In this document: positions 50,329-59,702 of the stretch, in pieces | Numbering within the stretch: position 1 is the first letter of the stretch | Layout of the letters: each line of letters begins with the position of its first letter | Origin: Nocardia sp. BMG111209 | GTDB lineage: Bacteria > Actinomycetota > Actinomycetes > Mycobacteriales > Mycobacteriaceae | Direction: 5' to 3' | DNA: 64,000 nt | NCBI RefSeq assembly: GCF_000381925.1 | Contig: NZ_KB907307.1 | Span: forward strand, 2,728,001 to 2,792,000 | Made by a program: the position numbers and the translations under genes | The notes under the pieces: generated by a model | Told to the model about the DNA's origin: nothing | What the model saw: only the letters and a program-made list of their open reading frames with translations | Databases searched by the model: none

Positions 50329-50501
50329 GGTTCACACCTCTCGCAGCAGCACCACCGCAACTCTACGACGCGGCGCCGTGACCGCAGCCGAAATTCGGCG
50401 GGCCTGTCGCCACCGGAGACGCTCGTCACGATCGTCCCGGAATCCGAATCACGCCGAGAGCAAACCTCCCCCGCGTCCGCCGCCGTCCCTACCCTGAGCG
50501 G

Positions 50502-51161
50502 GTGAGCGAACGCGACTGGCACGCCTGGCATGCCGAATACGATCAGCCCGGCAGCCGGCTGTCCCAGCGGCTCGACGCCGTACAACAGCAGATCCGGACC
50601 GCCCTCGACACCGCCGCGCCGGGCCCGCTGCGCGCGATCAGCCTCTGCGCGGGCCAGGGCCGCGACCTGATCGGCGTGCTCGCCGACCATCCCCGCCGGG
50701 ACGATGTGACGGCACGGCTGGTCGAACTCGATCCCCGCAACGCCGAGGTGGCCCGGGAGCTGGCGGCCCGCCACGGCCTGACCGGAGTCGAGGTGATCGT
50801 CGGGGATGCCGCGCGCACCGACCACTACGCCCCGCTGGCCCCGGCCGATCTGGTGATCGCCTGCGGGATCTTCGGCAACATCACCGACGCCGACGTCGAG
50901 CGCACCATCGAATTCACCACGCGACTGACGGCCCCCGGCGGCACGGTGGTGTGGACCCGCGGCCGCCGCGAACCCGACCTCGTACCCCAGGTCTGCGACT
51001 GGTTCGCCGCTCACGGTTTCGAACAGCTGTGGGTCTCGGACCCGGGCATCTCGTTCGCCGTCGGCGCGCACCGATTCACCGGAACACCCGAGCCGCTGCC
51101 TGCGGGCGTCACGATCTTCACCTTCGTCGGCTACGACCGGCTCGCCGGCCCGGTGTCGTAG
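50502..51161 (+). CDS. class I SAM-dependent methyltransferase
   Basis: 219 residues. SAM motif I as AISLCAGQGRDLIGVLADHP with the acidic motif II VELDPRNAEVA and GDAARTDHYAPLAPADLVIACGIFGNI. Substrate unknown; actinobacterial relatives are annotated only as methyltransferases. GTG 50502 follows TACCCT by 7 bases, a leaderless start. Confidence 0.87.
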   Translation: MSERDWHAWHAEYDQPGSRLSQRLDAVQQQIRTALDTAAPGPLRAISLCAGQGRDLIGVLADHPRRDDVTARLVELDPRNAEVARELAARHGLTGVEVIVGDAARTDHYAPLAPADLVIACGIFGNITDADVERTIEFTTRLTAPGGTVVWTRGRREPDLVPQVCDWFAAHGFEQLWVSDPGISFAVGAHRFTGTPEPLPAGVTIFTFVGYDRLAGPVS

Positions 51162-51204
51162 CGGTTCCGCGACCGGCGGCCCCGCGTTGTCCGGCGGCCC
51201 GCAC

Positions 51205-51858
51205 CTATTGCTGCCGGGCGGCGAAACCGTCCAGCAGACAGCTCAGGGTGTATTCGACGTTGTCCTGCAACACATTCGGGTCGTGTGCATGGAACCAGCG
51301 GGTGAAGGCGCGGTGCTGCCCGGCCTCCAGCAGGGTGTCCAGGAGCGGGCGGGCAGTGGATTTCAGCTGCGCGTCGGTCGGGTTGCCGATGCGGGACCGC
51401 ATGGCGTGCTCCTCCGCCAGTTGCAGTGCGGCGCCGAAGATGTGGCCGTCGACGGCCGCGGTGATCCGGCTCGCCATATCCGGGCCGACACCGGCGCGCT
51501 CCAGTACTCCGAAGCGGAAGTCGAAGTAGCGCAACGCATTCGGGCCGAACGGCGGCCGGGTGTGGATCAGCTTGCCGAACCACAGGTGACCGGTGACGGT
51601 CCGCCAGGTCGCGAGCGCGAGCGCCTCGACATCCGCGCGCCACTCGCCGGAGGGCTCCGGTAGCGCGACCTCGCCGTAGACCGCGTCGAGCATGAGGTCC
51701 ACCAGGCCGTCCTTGCTGCCGACGTACCGGTACAGCGCCATCGGCGTCCGCGCCCCCACCTCGGTGGCCACCCGGCGCATGGTTATCGCGTCCGCACCCT
51801 CGGCGTCGGCGATACTCATCGCCGCGTCCAGGATCTTCTGCCTGCTCAGCGTGCTCAT
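51205..51858 (-). CDS. TetR family regulator of the divergent flavin monooxygenase
   Basis: 217 residues. TetR helix-turn-helix QKILDAAMSIADAEGADAITMRRVATEVGARTPMALYRYVGSKDGLVDLMLDAVYGEV and a TetR_C_1-like ligand domain. ATG 51858 has no clear ribosome site. The same frame is open for about 35 codons upstream (IATDDAPGALIWTLPEPPGRA resembles N-termini of related regulators) but has no ATG, GTG or TTG there, so the true start is unsettled. Its operator is surely the 47-bp palindrome 100 bases upstream. Confidence 0.9.
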   Translation of the reverse strand: MSTLSRQKILDAAMSIADAEGADAITMRRVATEVGARTPMALYRYVGSKDGLVDLMLDAVYGEVALPEPSGEWRADVEALALATWRTVTGHLWFGKLIHTRPPFGPNALRYFDFRFGVLERAGVGPDMASRITAAVDGHIFGAALQLAEEHAMRSRIGNPTDAQLKSTARPLLDTLLEAGQHRAFTRWFHAHDPNVLQDNVEYTLSCLLDGFAARQQ

Positions 51859-51955
51859 CGCCCGGCCGGGCGGTTCCGGCAGGGTCCAGATCAGTGCGCC
51901 GGGCGCGTCGTCGGTGGCGATGGAGACCTCCTCGTCGTCGGGTTGCTCGATGCCC

Positions 51956-52002
51956 CAGGTGAGTGTACAACGTTCTCATGGAGAACGTTGTACACTCACC
52001 TG
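51956..52002. promoter_or_regulatory. 47-bp perfect palindrome containing the monooxygenase start codon
   Basis: 22-bp arms (51956-51977 and 51981-52002), inner half ACAACGTTCTC/GAGAACGTTGT, flank a 3-base centre that is the ATG at 51978-51980. No mismatch. The right arm therefore encodes the first residues (ENVVHSP) of the monooxygenase. Expected TetR operator. Confidence 0.85.
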
Positions 52003-53477
52003 AGGTGCTGATCGTCGGCGGCGGGCTGTCCGGGCTGTCCGCCGCGCTCTTCCTCGCTCACCACGGGGTTGCGGCGATGCTCGTCGAGAAGCACCGGGGC
52101 ACCTCGCCGCAACCGAAGGCCCGGCGGATCAACATCCGCACGATGGAACTGTTCCGGCAGATCGGGATCGACGACGCCGTCCGCGCGGCCGGCGGCACGC
52201 TGGCCGGCTACTACCGGATGGCGGCCGGACGCACCCTGGCCGAGGCGGAACTGCTCGAGTTCACCCTGCCCGGCGGCACACCGGACTGGGATGCGATCAC
52301 CCCGGCCACGGCCTGTCTGTGCGCACAGGATCTGCTCGAGCCGGTACTGCGCGAGATCGCCGAGCAGCGCGGTGTGGACGTGCGTTTCGGCACGGAGGTA
52401 CTCGGCCTGACCGAACGCGACGATGCGGTCGTCGCCACCGTCCGCGGCCCGGACGGCGAAACCACCCGGATCACGACCCCGTACGTCATCGCCGCCGACG
52501 GTGCGCGCAGCCCGATCCGGCGGCAACTCGGCATCCCGCGATCCGGCCGCGGCACGCTCGGCAGCGCGGTGAACGTGTACTTCGCCGCCGATCTGCGGAA
52601 TCTGGTGCGGGACAAGCCGTTCAACCTCTGCCAGATCGAACATCCGGACGCCACCGGCGCATTCGCCAGTATCGACGGCGAGCGGCGCTGGATCTTCACC
52701 ACCGCCGCCGCCGAGAACCCCGCCCGCGACTGGGCCGCGACGGTCCGCACCGCCATCGGAAGTCCCGATCCCGATATCGATATCCTCAGCGTATCAGCCT
52801 GGGAGCCGGGCATGTTCGTCGCCGACCGCTTCTCCCGTGGCCGGATCTCCCTGATCGGCGACGCCGCGCACGTGATGCCGCCCTATGCCGCCGCCGGCGC
52901 CAACACCGGGATCCAGGACGCGCACAACCTCGCCTGGAAACTGGCGATGGTCCGGTCCGGGCGGGCGCCGGAGTCACTGCTGGACAGCTATCACGCCGAA
53001 CGACATCCGGCCGGCTGGTTCACCGCCGACCAGTCCAGCATCCGCACCGGCAACCTGCGCGACCTGCATTCGACCTCCACCGACGGCACCGCACTCGCCG
53101 ACCCGCTCGTGCTGATCCTCGGATATCAGTATCCGGCAGGCGCTTTCGTCCCCGACGGCACGATCGCGGCCCGCGACCGCCTGGACCTCACCGGTCAGCC
53201 GGGCACCCGCCTCCCGCACTTCTGGGTCGCTCCCGGCCGTTCCGTGCTCGACCTGATCGGCCCGGGTCACACCGCGCTCATCGGCCCCGAGGCCCGGCTA
53301 CCTGACACGGAAGACGTTGCGGTCCATCGTATCTCGCAGCCCGACCGGCTGGGCATCACCGCCACCGGCGCGGTGCTGGTCCGGCCGGACCACGTCGTGG
53401 CCTGGCGCTGCCCCGCGACCTCCGACGGCGTCATCCGGCTGCCCGATCCGCGGACGCAACTTCGTCACATCCCCTGA
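51978..53477 (+). CDS. FAD-dependent aromatic monooxygenase
   Basis: 499 residues, PHBH-fold group A flavoprotein. Dinucleotide motif VLIVGGGLSGLSAALFLAHHG, DG motif YVIAADGARSPIRRQLGI and GD motif RISLIGDAAHVMPPYAAAGANTGIQDAHNLAWKL; C-terminal thioredoxin-like tail. Hydroxylates phenolic, polyketide or antibiotic substrates with NADPH and O2 (rifampicin and tetracycline oxidases are relatives). ATG 51978 is the centre of the palindromic operator; no good ribosome site precedes it, so the mRNA may be leaderless. Regulated by the divergent TetR. Confidence 0.92.
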   Translation: MENVVHSPEVLIVGGGLSGLSAALFLAHHGVAAMLVEKHRGTSPQPKARRINIRTMELFRQIGIDDAVRAAGGTLAGYYRMAAGRTLAEAELLEFTLPGGTPDWDAITPATACLCAQDLLEPVLREIAEQRGVDVRFGTEVLGLTERDDAVVATVRGPDGETTRITTPYVIAADGARSPIRRQLGIPRSGRGTLGSAVNVYFAADLRNLVRDKPFNLCQIEHPDATGAFASIDGERRWIFTTAAAENPARDWAATVRTAIGSPDPDIDILSVSAWEPGMFVADRFSRGRISLIGDAAHVMPPYAAAGANTGIQDAHNLAWKLAMVRSGRAPESLLDSYHAERHPAGWFTADQSSIRTGNLRDLHSTSTDGTALADPLVLILGYQYPAGAFVPDGTIAARDRLDLTGQPGTRLPHFWVAPGRSVLDLIGPGHTALIGPEARLPDTEDVAVHRISQPDRLGITATGAVLVRPDHVVAWRCPATSDGVIRLPDPRTQLRHIP

Positions 53478-53485
53478 CGCCGTTC

Positions 53486-54499
53486 TCATTTCATCGTCGC
53501 GAGGTTGTGCCAGAGGTTCCGCAGGCTGTCGGTGCCGCCGAACAGCGTCGTGAAATTGGTGGAGTCGACCAGCACGATATCCCCGGCGCGATCACCGCCG
53601 GGTGGCAGCCAGATCACCGCGTTGAACTCGGTGTCACCGGCGTCGGTGAACGGATGCGGCCGGGTCGGATCGACACGCTGCCGGCCGAGCACCCGGACCG
53701 CGTCGCTCTCCGGTCCGGTGAGCTGGTAGTGCGGCAGATGCGGGTGGAAATTCAACGTCGTCACGTTGTCCAGCAGCCCGGGGCGATCCAGGTCGGGAAA
53801 CCGGGTCAGCGGCGCGATCCGGCCGGTATCGGCCACGACGGCGGGCCGCAGCCCCCAGATGTTGTGCACGGGCACGTCCAGCGCCGCCATCAGGGAGCGG
53901 GTGTACCCGCTGAATCGCTGCTGCCGGGGCACCAGTGGGTCGCCGTGATGGTGATATTCGGTCTGCCGCTGGGTGAGATCGTCGGTGAAGCCGACGTCGT
54001 GATGGGGTGCGAGCAGCAGACAGGTACCGTCGCGGCGCAGCCACTCCCGCAGCGCGTCGACCTCCCCGGCGTCGGCCTCCTGCCCGGCGAGCAGATGGTC
54101 GAGCCCGAAGACCATCAGCGTATCGGTGTCGGCGAGGATCCGTTCGTCGATCGGCAGGTGATATCCGGCCTGGTCGACGCGCTGGAACACCGCGACCGGA
54201 TGTCCCGTCGCCGCACCGGCGACCCGCTGGAACGCCAGCGTCGACCGGTGGAAGAGTTCCAGGGTGCCGGCGATCCCCTGCAGAAAGTTCGCGGATTCGA
54301 AGTCCGGCGTCTCGTAGGCCGGCCAGGCCGCGTTGCGGACCTCGGTGATCGTGGAGAACCGATTGTAGATCTCGGCCGGATCGCGCTGGGCCTCCCAGGG
54401 ATAACTCCAGGCCCAGTAGATACCGATCCGCCGCCGCCCGTCGGCCGGACGCGGGATGTGGTCCTGATTGTAGGTACGCGCGGACACGGGAGCACTCAC
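53486..54499 (-). CDS. hypothetical protein, last gene of the DyP-like operon
   Basis: 337 residues, family not recognised. RRIGIYWAWSYPWEAQRDPAEIYNRFSTITEVRNAAWPAYETPDF at the start, TDTLMVFGLDHLLAGQEADAGEVDALREWLRRDGTCLLLAPHHDVGF in the middle, which looks like a class I glutamine amidotransferase/DUF4350-like flavodoxin fold, and VDSTNFTTLFGGTDSLRNLWHNLATMK at the end. GTG 54499 (AAGGTGG upstream) is preferred; GTG 54511 is possible. It follows the peroxidase-like gene closely, so it acts in the same system. Confidence 0.7.
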   Translation of the reverse strand: MSAPVSARTYNQDHIPRPADGRRRIGIYWAWSYPWEAQRDPAEIYNRFSTITEVRNAAWPAYETPDFESANFLQGIAGTLELFHRSTLAFQRVAGAATGHPVAVFQRVDQAGYHLPIDERILADTDTLMVFGLDHLLAGQEADAGEVDALREWLRRDGTCLLLAPHHDVGFTDDLTQRQTEYHHHGDPLVPRQQRFSGYTRSLMAALDVPVHNIWGLRPAVVADTGRIAPLTRFPDLDRPGLLDNVTTLNFHPHLPHYQLTGPESDAVRVLGRQRVDPTRPHPFTDAGDTEFNAVIWLPPGGDRAGDIVLVDSTNFTTLFGGTDSLRNLWHNLATMK

Positions 54500-54514
54500 G
54501 CCTCGGACCACCTT

Positions 54515-55849
54515 TCACTCGTCGAGCGTCGCCAGATGACGCAGTGCCCGCAGGCCGGGGAGGAAGAAGTACGCGCCGCCGGTGAGCGTCGTGAACGCCG
54601 GAATGCCTTTGTGCACAGTGCGAATGGGCCGCCGGGGGACGGTGAAATCCAGGGTGCCGTCCTGCGCCCCGCAGATGGGATCGTGTTCGTTGCCGAGTTC
54701 GTGGAAGGTCCGGTCGTTGATCCACACGTTCTGCGCGAACTCGAATTGCCGGACCAGATCCGCGCAGATGATGAACGCCGCGATCCCGCGATCGGCGCCG
54801 TCGTCGGGCACGCCCTCCGGTAACGCGGGACCGTAGGTGGCGCCGCGGCGGATCAGCCTGCGGCGGTTCATGTTCGCCGCGGTGTCGCGGGGGTTGAGCC
54901 GCCGGGCGTGCGCCCCCAGCGGTACGGCGTAACCGTGCGGGTCCATCCGACCGTAGTCGAAGTCGTTGTTGCGCAGGGGATCCGCGCCCAGCTCCGGATC
55001 GTCGCGCTCGGGGGCGAGTACCAGCGGGGCGCCGCTGCGCCAGCGCCCCATCAGCTTCGCGGCCAGCAGTTCCCGCCCCTCGGGGGTATCGGCGTGCGCG
55101 TGCAGGAAATCGCGGAACGCGCCGACATGTTCGCGCAACCGCCGGTAGGCCAGATAACTTCCGTTGCGGGACAACACCTCCGGTTGCGGCAGTCCGCGGG
55201 GCGGACCTTCCTCGTCGGGATAGCCGAGAACGAATTCCCCGGGCTGCAACGCGGCGCCGGAACCCGGGGTGGGCCGCTCCCCCGAACCCGCGATCACCGG
55301 TTGCGACAACCGATCCCGATACCCGAAATGGTCGTGGGCGTGGTCGAACGGCGGCGTGGCGTTCAGGTCCAGATGCGACAGCACCCGCACCCCCGGGCAG
55401 CGCGCGACATGTTCCCGGTGCGCGTCGGTGCTGCGCCGATGGTCGGATTCGGTGCGGGCGAACAGGATCGCGATCGCGTGCAGATCGGCGCCGGCCAGCC
55501 CGCCCACCCAGTTGCCGGGATCGTTCGCGCCGGTGTCGCCGAGGATGTCGGCGCGCGCGGCCATCCCCTCGCGGAAGGCGGCGGGAAAGGTGCCGAGCGC
55601 GGACTCGGACACCCCGAGGGCGCGCAGACCCTGCCAGGTGAAGGCGAGGGTGATCCAGCGCCGCGCGTCGTCCACGGTGGCCCGGACATCGGCGGCGGAC
55701 TGGACCCGATCCAGCAGACCGGACAGCCAGGCCCGGCCACCGGCCGGATCGCCGAAGGTGAGGAATTCGTAACGCCCGGTCATCGCCGGGGTCCGGGTCA
55801 GCAGGATGTGCTGGATATCGTCGAGTTCGAGCCCGCCGGCGGGATTCAC
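54515..55849 (-). CDS. DyP-type peroxidase family protein with altered GxxDG motif
   Basis: 444 residues. Both ferredoxin-like halves of the DyP fold are present: DDIQHILLTRTPAMTGRYEFLTF (N), FGYRDRLSQPVI where the family has F-G-x-x-D-G-x-S-x-P, and LGAHARRLNPRD with the proximal heme His. The distal Asp is kept but the following Gly is Arg. DyP enzymes oxidise dyes and aromatics with H2O2 or release heme iron. GTG 55849 overlaps the previous stop (GTGA). No Tat signal, so cytoplasmic. Activity with the substituted motif is uncertain. Confidence 0.85.
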   Translation of the reverse strand: MNPAGGLELDDIQHILLTRTPAMTGRYEFLTFGDPAGGRAWLSGLLDRVQSAADVRATVDDARRWITLAFTWQGLRALGVSESALGTFPAAFREGMAARADILGDTGANDPGNWVGGLAGADLHAIAILFARTESDHRRSTDAHREHVARCPGVRVLSHLDLNATPPFDHAHDHFGYRDRLSQPVIAGSGERPTPGSGAALQPGEFVLGYPDEEGPPRGLPQPEVLSRNGSYLAYRRLREHVGAFRDFLHAHADTPEGRELLAAKLMGRWRSGAPLVLAPERDDPELGADPLRNNDFDYGRMDPHGYAVPLGAHARRLNPRDTAANMNRRRLIRRGATYGPALPEGVPDDGADRGIAAFIICADLVRQFEFAQNVWINDRTFHELGNEHDPICGAQDGTLDFTVPRRPIRTVHKGIPAFTTLTGGAYFFLPGLRALRHLATLDE

Positions 55850-56406
55850 TGCATCTGGTCGAGCATGTCCGAGAACGCCGCCTTCAACCGCAGCGCCTTC
55901 TTGATCTCGTCGGCGGTGACATACGGATATTCACCGTATTCGAGAAAGCTGGGGCACTGGTGCTCGCGCACGAAACGCACGAAGGCCTCCGGATTCTCCC
56001 GCCAATCCGCCGGGAACCCTTCGAGGTTCGTGAATACGGTCGTGATGCCGGTCTTCGAGAACAGCATCACGGCATCCTCGGTGTACTTGTCGAAGTCGGT
56101 ATCGAATATCCCCTGGTACTGGAAGTGCAGACCGGATCCGACATCGAACAACTGCCAGCGCAGATAGTGCAGCCGCAGCGGCGCCAGCACCTCCGGATCG
56201 TTCGCCACCGCCTCCTCGATCTGCTTGCCGTAGGCCCGGATCGCCTCCTCCCGGCCGGGTTTCACCTTGGCGATGATGGAGAATCCGTAACAGGCCGGCG
56301 TGCGCGGATAGGTCGGGCCGTACCGGCCGCGGCGCAATTCGAAATAACCTTCCGCCGGAATCGCCAGGGCGGCCGGTTCGGCCCAGTCGAGATCTTGAGC
56401 AGACAT
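55846..56406 (-). CDS. DyP-operon partner with ferredoxin-like fold (unknown function)
   Basis: 186 residues. SIIAKVKPGREEAIRAYGKQIEEAVANDPEVLAPLRLHYLRWQLFDVGSGLHFQYQGIFDTDFDKYTEDAVMLFSKTG has the beta-alpha-beta pattern of dimeric ferredoxin-like barrels, the same superfamily as DyP halves, but no heme motif. ATG 56406 is preferred, with GAGG upstream. First gene of a three-gene operon, overlapping the peroxidase-like gene by four bases. Confidence 0.72.
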   Translation of the reverse strand: MSAQDLDWAEPAALAIPAEGYFELRRGRYGPTYPRTPACYGFSIIAKVKPGREEAIRAYGKQIEEAVANDPEVLAPLRLHYLRWQLFDVGSGLHFQYQGIFDTDFDKYTEDAVMLFSKTGITTVFTNLEGFPADWRENPEAFVRFVREHQCPSFLEYGEYPYVTADEIKKALRLKAAFSDMLDQMQ

Positions 56407-56645
56407 GTCGACATCCACCTCGGTCCGGAAACTGGAGCGCGGACAGTGCGGCCAGCCTACTGCCGGCCGGCCCCGAGAATTCCGACCGCTACGAAATCGT
56501 TCGCCATCCGTTCGCCCGGGTGAGACCGTCCATCCGCAGATCCGGCAGGCGTTCGGCCCGCCCCCGCTGATCGCCGTCCCCGGCCACCGGCGTCACACCG
56601 GACGCCGGCACCTCGCCGTAACCCGTTGAGCCGCAACTGCTCCGG

Positions 56646-57689
56646 CTACGAGGGCTGGGCCAGGCCGTTGAACTTGTTGGTGTAGAACTTGGTCGGGTCC
56701 AGCGGGCCGTGGATCGCGCCGGTGTCGCGCAGCCAGCTCTCCCAGCGGGCGAAGTCCTGATCGGAGATGACACCGAATCTGGCCGGGACGCCGACGGATT
56801 GCCAGTACTTCAGGGTGGAGGTGTCCTCGCCGGAGCGGTGCCGGGCGGTGATGATGTCGCTCATCTTCGCGACCACCTGATCGCGCGGGGTGTTGCGCTC
56901 CCATTCGAGGGCGCGGGCGACGCCGGTGGTGAAGATCCGGACCGCATCGGCGTTCTTCGCGATCACATCGTTGCGGAACACGTAGGGGCCGCCGTCGATC
57001 GGGCCCCCGTACTCGTCGAGTTCGGTGAAGACCGGGCGCAGGCCGCCGATGGCGAGCGCGCGCTGCTGGAACTGGCCGCTCAGCGCGGCGGCGTCCACCT
57101 GGCCCTTGCGGACCGCGTCCTCGATGTTCGGCGGGGGCAGCGGCACCAGCTGCACGGATCTGATCTGGTCCAGGCTCAGCCCGGCCTTGGCGAGCGCGTC
57201 GTGGATATCGGCCTCGTTCTGACCGCCGAGGGTGTTCACCCCGATCTTCTTGCCGACCAGATCGGCGGCGGTGTGCACGGGACTGTCGTTGGGCACGTAG
57301 TACCCCTGGAACGACTTCTCGTCCGAGCCGTAATAGTTGATCACCGCGGTGATCGGGGCGCCGGCGGTGATCAGCTTCGCCACCGCACCGGCGAACGCGC
57401 CGCCGAAATCGACCTGACCGGTGGCGGCGGACTGGATCTCCTGCGGGCCGCTGATCGTGGTGCCGGACCATGCCAGCTTGACCTTGCCGTCGAAGTAGCC
57501 GAGGCTCTCGGCCAGTTCGGGCACCGTCACCTGATCGGTCCAGCCGAGGTAACGCAGTGTGGTGACACCGTTCTCGGCATGCACCGACTCGCCTTTCCCG
57601 CAGGCGGACAGCGGGAGGGCCAGCGCGACGATCGCGGTCAGTACGGTGGCGCCCCGGAAACGGAGACTCCGAAAACTACGCGGCTTCAC
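56646..57689 (-). CDS. ABC transporter substrate-binding lipoprotein (SsuA/TauA/NitT type)
   Basis: 347 residues. Lipoprotein signal: basic KPRSFRSLRFRG, hydrophobic ATVLTAIVALALPLSAC with lipobox LSAC and lipidated Cys. The mature part is a type II binding protein: TTLRYLGWTDQVTVPELAESLGYF, QSAATGQVDFGGAFAGAVAKLI, GKKIGVNTLGG, DAAALSGQFQQRAL. Related proteins bind nitrate, sulfonates, taurine or thiamine precursors. No ATPase or permease gene is adjacent. GTG 57689 with GAGAGGAC upstream. It stands alone, so either the transporter is elsewhere or it serves another partner. Confidence 0.88.
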   Translation of the reverse strand: MKPRSFRSLRFRGATVLTAIVALALPLSACGKGESVHAENGVTTLRYLGWTDQVTVPELAESLGYFDGKVKLAWSGTTISGPQEIQSAATGQVDFGGAFAGAVAKLITAGAPITAVINYYGSDEKSFQGYYVPNDSPVHTAADLVGKKIGVNTLGGQNEADIHDALAKAGLSLDQIRSVQLVPLPPPNIEDAVRKGQVDAAALSGQFQQRALAIGGLRPVFTELDEYGGPIDGGPYVFRNDVIAKNADAVRIFTTGVARALEWERNTPRDQVVAKMSDIITARHRSGEDTSTLKYWQSVGVPARFGVISDQDFARWESWLRDTGAIHGPLDPTKFYTNKFNGLAQPS

Positions 57690-57885
57690 AACAAGTCCTC
57701 TCGATACACCACATCGTGGATCCATGTGCGGCCTCATGCTAGGGCGATCCGCGGCCGCGGCCTGCCCTTGTGTTCACCGTGATCGCAACCCGCCGCGGCG
57801 CCGACTTCCGGTGCGGCACGCCGAGTTCGGATCAGCCGGAGCGGGATGGGTCACCGCGGCCCGCCGGATTGTTAGCGTCGACGGC

Positions 57886-58683
57886 GTGAATCTGGATCTG
57901 GACGGGAAACGCGCGATCGTGACCGGCGGCAGCCGGGGTATCGGGCTGGCCGTGGCGCGCGGACTGGCGGCCGAGGGTGTCGACGTGGTGATCGCGGCGC
58001 GGGACGCCGAGCCGCTGGCGGCCGCGGCGCGAGCGGTGGCGGAACAATCGGGCCGGCGGGTGCTCGCCGTCCCCACCGACACCGGCGACGACGAGCAGGT
58101 GCGGCGCCTGGTGGACCGCACGGTCGCCGAACTGGGTGGCGTCGACATCCTGGTCAATTCGGCCGCGACGCCGTGGAGCGCCGGCGCGAGCACCGATCTC
58201 GCGGCGACCTCGGACGATATCGTCCGGCGCGAGGTGGAGATCAAGGTGCTCGGCTATCTGCGCACCGCGCGGGCGGTGGCGCCGCATCTGGTCGCGCAGG
58301 GCTGGGGCCGCATCGTCAACATCAGCGGACTCGGTGCGCGGCAAGCCAATTCGATCGCGCAGACGATCCGCAACGTGAGCGTGTCCGCGCTGACCAAGAA
58401 TCTCGCCGACGAACTCGGGCCGCACGGCGTCAACGTGACCGTGGTGCATCCGGGACTCACCCGCACCGAGCGGCTCACCGAACGCTTGACCGCGCAGTCG
58501 GCGCAGTCCGGGAGATCCGTCGCCGAACTGGAGGCCGAGGCGGCGCGGAACTCGCTGCGCCGGGTGATCGATGCCGAGGAGGTCGCGAATGTGGTGACCT
58601 TCCTCGCCTCACCGCGCAGCGTCGCGATCACCGGCGACGCGATCGCCGCCGGCGGTGGCGTCCCCGGATCGGTGTACTACTGA
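57886..58683 (+). CDS. short-chain dehydrogenase/reductase
   Basis: 265 residues: TGGSRGIGLAVARGLAAEG, VNSAATP, NISGLGARQANSIAQTIRNVSVSALTKNLADELG. The catalytic tetrad Tyr is missing at the usual Tyr-x3-Lys (reads I-R-N-V-S-V-S-A-L-T-K), so it may be a non-classical or inactive SDR of the 3-oxoacyl-reductase-like type. TAGCGT 7 bases before GTG 57886 marks a leaderless start. Overlaps the convergent desaturase gene by 7 bases. Confidence 0.85.
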   Translation: MNLDLDGKRAIVTGGSRGIGLAVARGLAAEGVDVVIAARDAEPLAAAARAVAEQSGRRVLAVPTDTGDDEQVRRLVDRTVAELGGVDILVNSAATPWSAGASTDLAATSDDIVRREVEIKVLGYLRTARAVAPHLVAQGWGRIVNISGLGARQANSIAQTIRNVSVSALTKNLADELGPHGVNVTVVHPGLTRTERLTERLTAQSAQSGRSVAELEAEAARNSLRRVIDAEEVANVVTFLASPRSVAITGDAIAAGGGVPGSVYY

Positions 58684-59702
58684 CCGCGGGCGGCCCGGCT
58701 GACGGTGTCGAGGTAGCGCAGCGCGTCGGAATAGCTGTCCAGCAGCGAGGTTTCGCGATAGGGCACGCCCGCCTCGGCGCAGAACTCGCGCACCAGCGGC
58801 CGGGCCGCGCGCAGATTCGGCCGCGGCATCGACGGGAACAGATGATGCTCGATCTGATAGTTCAGCCCGCCCAGCGCCGTATCGGTCACGGGGCCGCCCT
58901 TGACATTTCGTGAGGTGAGCACCTGGCGGCGGAGGAAGTCGGTGCTGTCGCCGGCCGAGAGTATCTCCATCCCTTTGTGATTCGGGGCGAAGGTACATCC
59001 CATGTAGAGACCGAAGATCCCCTGCTGCACCACGATGAACGCCAGCGCCTTCAGCGGCGACAGGATCAGGAACACCAGACCGAGGTACAGCACGGCGTGC
59101 GCGAGCAGCAGCACCGCCTCCGGGGCCCGATGCCGGAGCGGCCAGCTCAGCAGTGCCCGGACGCTCGCACCGTGCAGGCTGAAGCCCTCCAGCAACAGCA
59201 GCGGGAAGAACAGCCACGCCTGGTACCGGAAGATCCACCGGCGGAAGGTCCGGTCGGCGCGGGCGCGTTCGCTGGAGTGGGCCAGCACCCCCATGATGTC
59301 CGGATCCTCGCCCTCGGTGTTGGGGTGCGCGTGGTGCCGGTTGTGGTTGCTGGTCCACCAGCCGATGCTCACGCCGATCGCCAGATTGCCCGCGATCGCC
59401 CCGAACAGGTGATTGGCCCGCCGGGTGGCGAAGATCTGCCGGTGACCGGCGTCGTGCCCCAGGAAGGCGAACTGCGGAAACACCATGCCCAGGAACACCG
59501 CGACGGCCAGTTGCCACCACGAGTCGCCGAGCAGGACGAAGACGGTCCAGCCACCGAGCAGCGCCGCGGTGACCAGCGCGGTCTTCCAGGCGTAGTAACG
59601 CAGCCGCCGATTCAGCAATCCGGCCTCGCGCACCCGCCTCAATAGCACGGCGTACTCGCTGCCACGCGGAGCCACCGCGCTGTCCACCGTCACGGACTGC
59701 AT
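58677..59702 (-). CDS. membrane fatty acid desaturase
   Basis: 341 residues. Three histidine boxes: HDAGH, HNRHH and QIEHH, with four membrane segments (about 40-75, 170-195, 198-220 and around 225). The Gln in place of the first His of box 3 is typical of acyl-lipid/acyl-CoA front-end or DesA3-like delta-9 desaturases. It inserts a double bond using O2 and a di-iron site, with electrons from a ferredoxin-type partner not seen here. Confidence 0.93.
   Translation of the reverse strand: MQSVTVDSAVAPRGSEYAVLLRRVREAGLLNRRLRYYAWKTALVTAALLGGWTVFVLLGDSWWQLAVAVFLGMVFPQFAFLGHDAGHRQIFATRRANHLFGAIAGNLAIGVSIGWWTSNHNRHHAHPNTEGEDPDIMGVLAHSSERARADRTFRRWIFRYQAWLFFPLLLLEGFSLHGASVRALLSWPLRHRAPEAVLLLAHAVLYLGLVFLILSPLKALAFIVVQQGIFGLYMGCTFAPNHKGMEILSAGDSTDFLRRQVLTSRNVKGGPVTDTALGGLNYQIEHHLFPSMPRPNLRAARPLVREFCAEAGVPYRETSLLDSYSDALRYLDTVSRAARGQ

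Noticed and set aside
56407..56645. A small gene in the gap between the DyP operon and the lipoprotein binding protein
   Set aside because: No frame has a ribosome site or recognisable peptide; treated as promoter or intergenic sequence.
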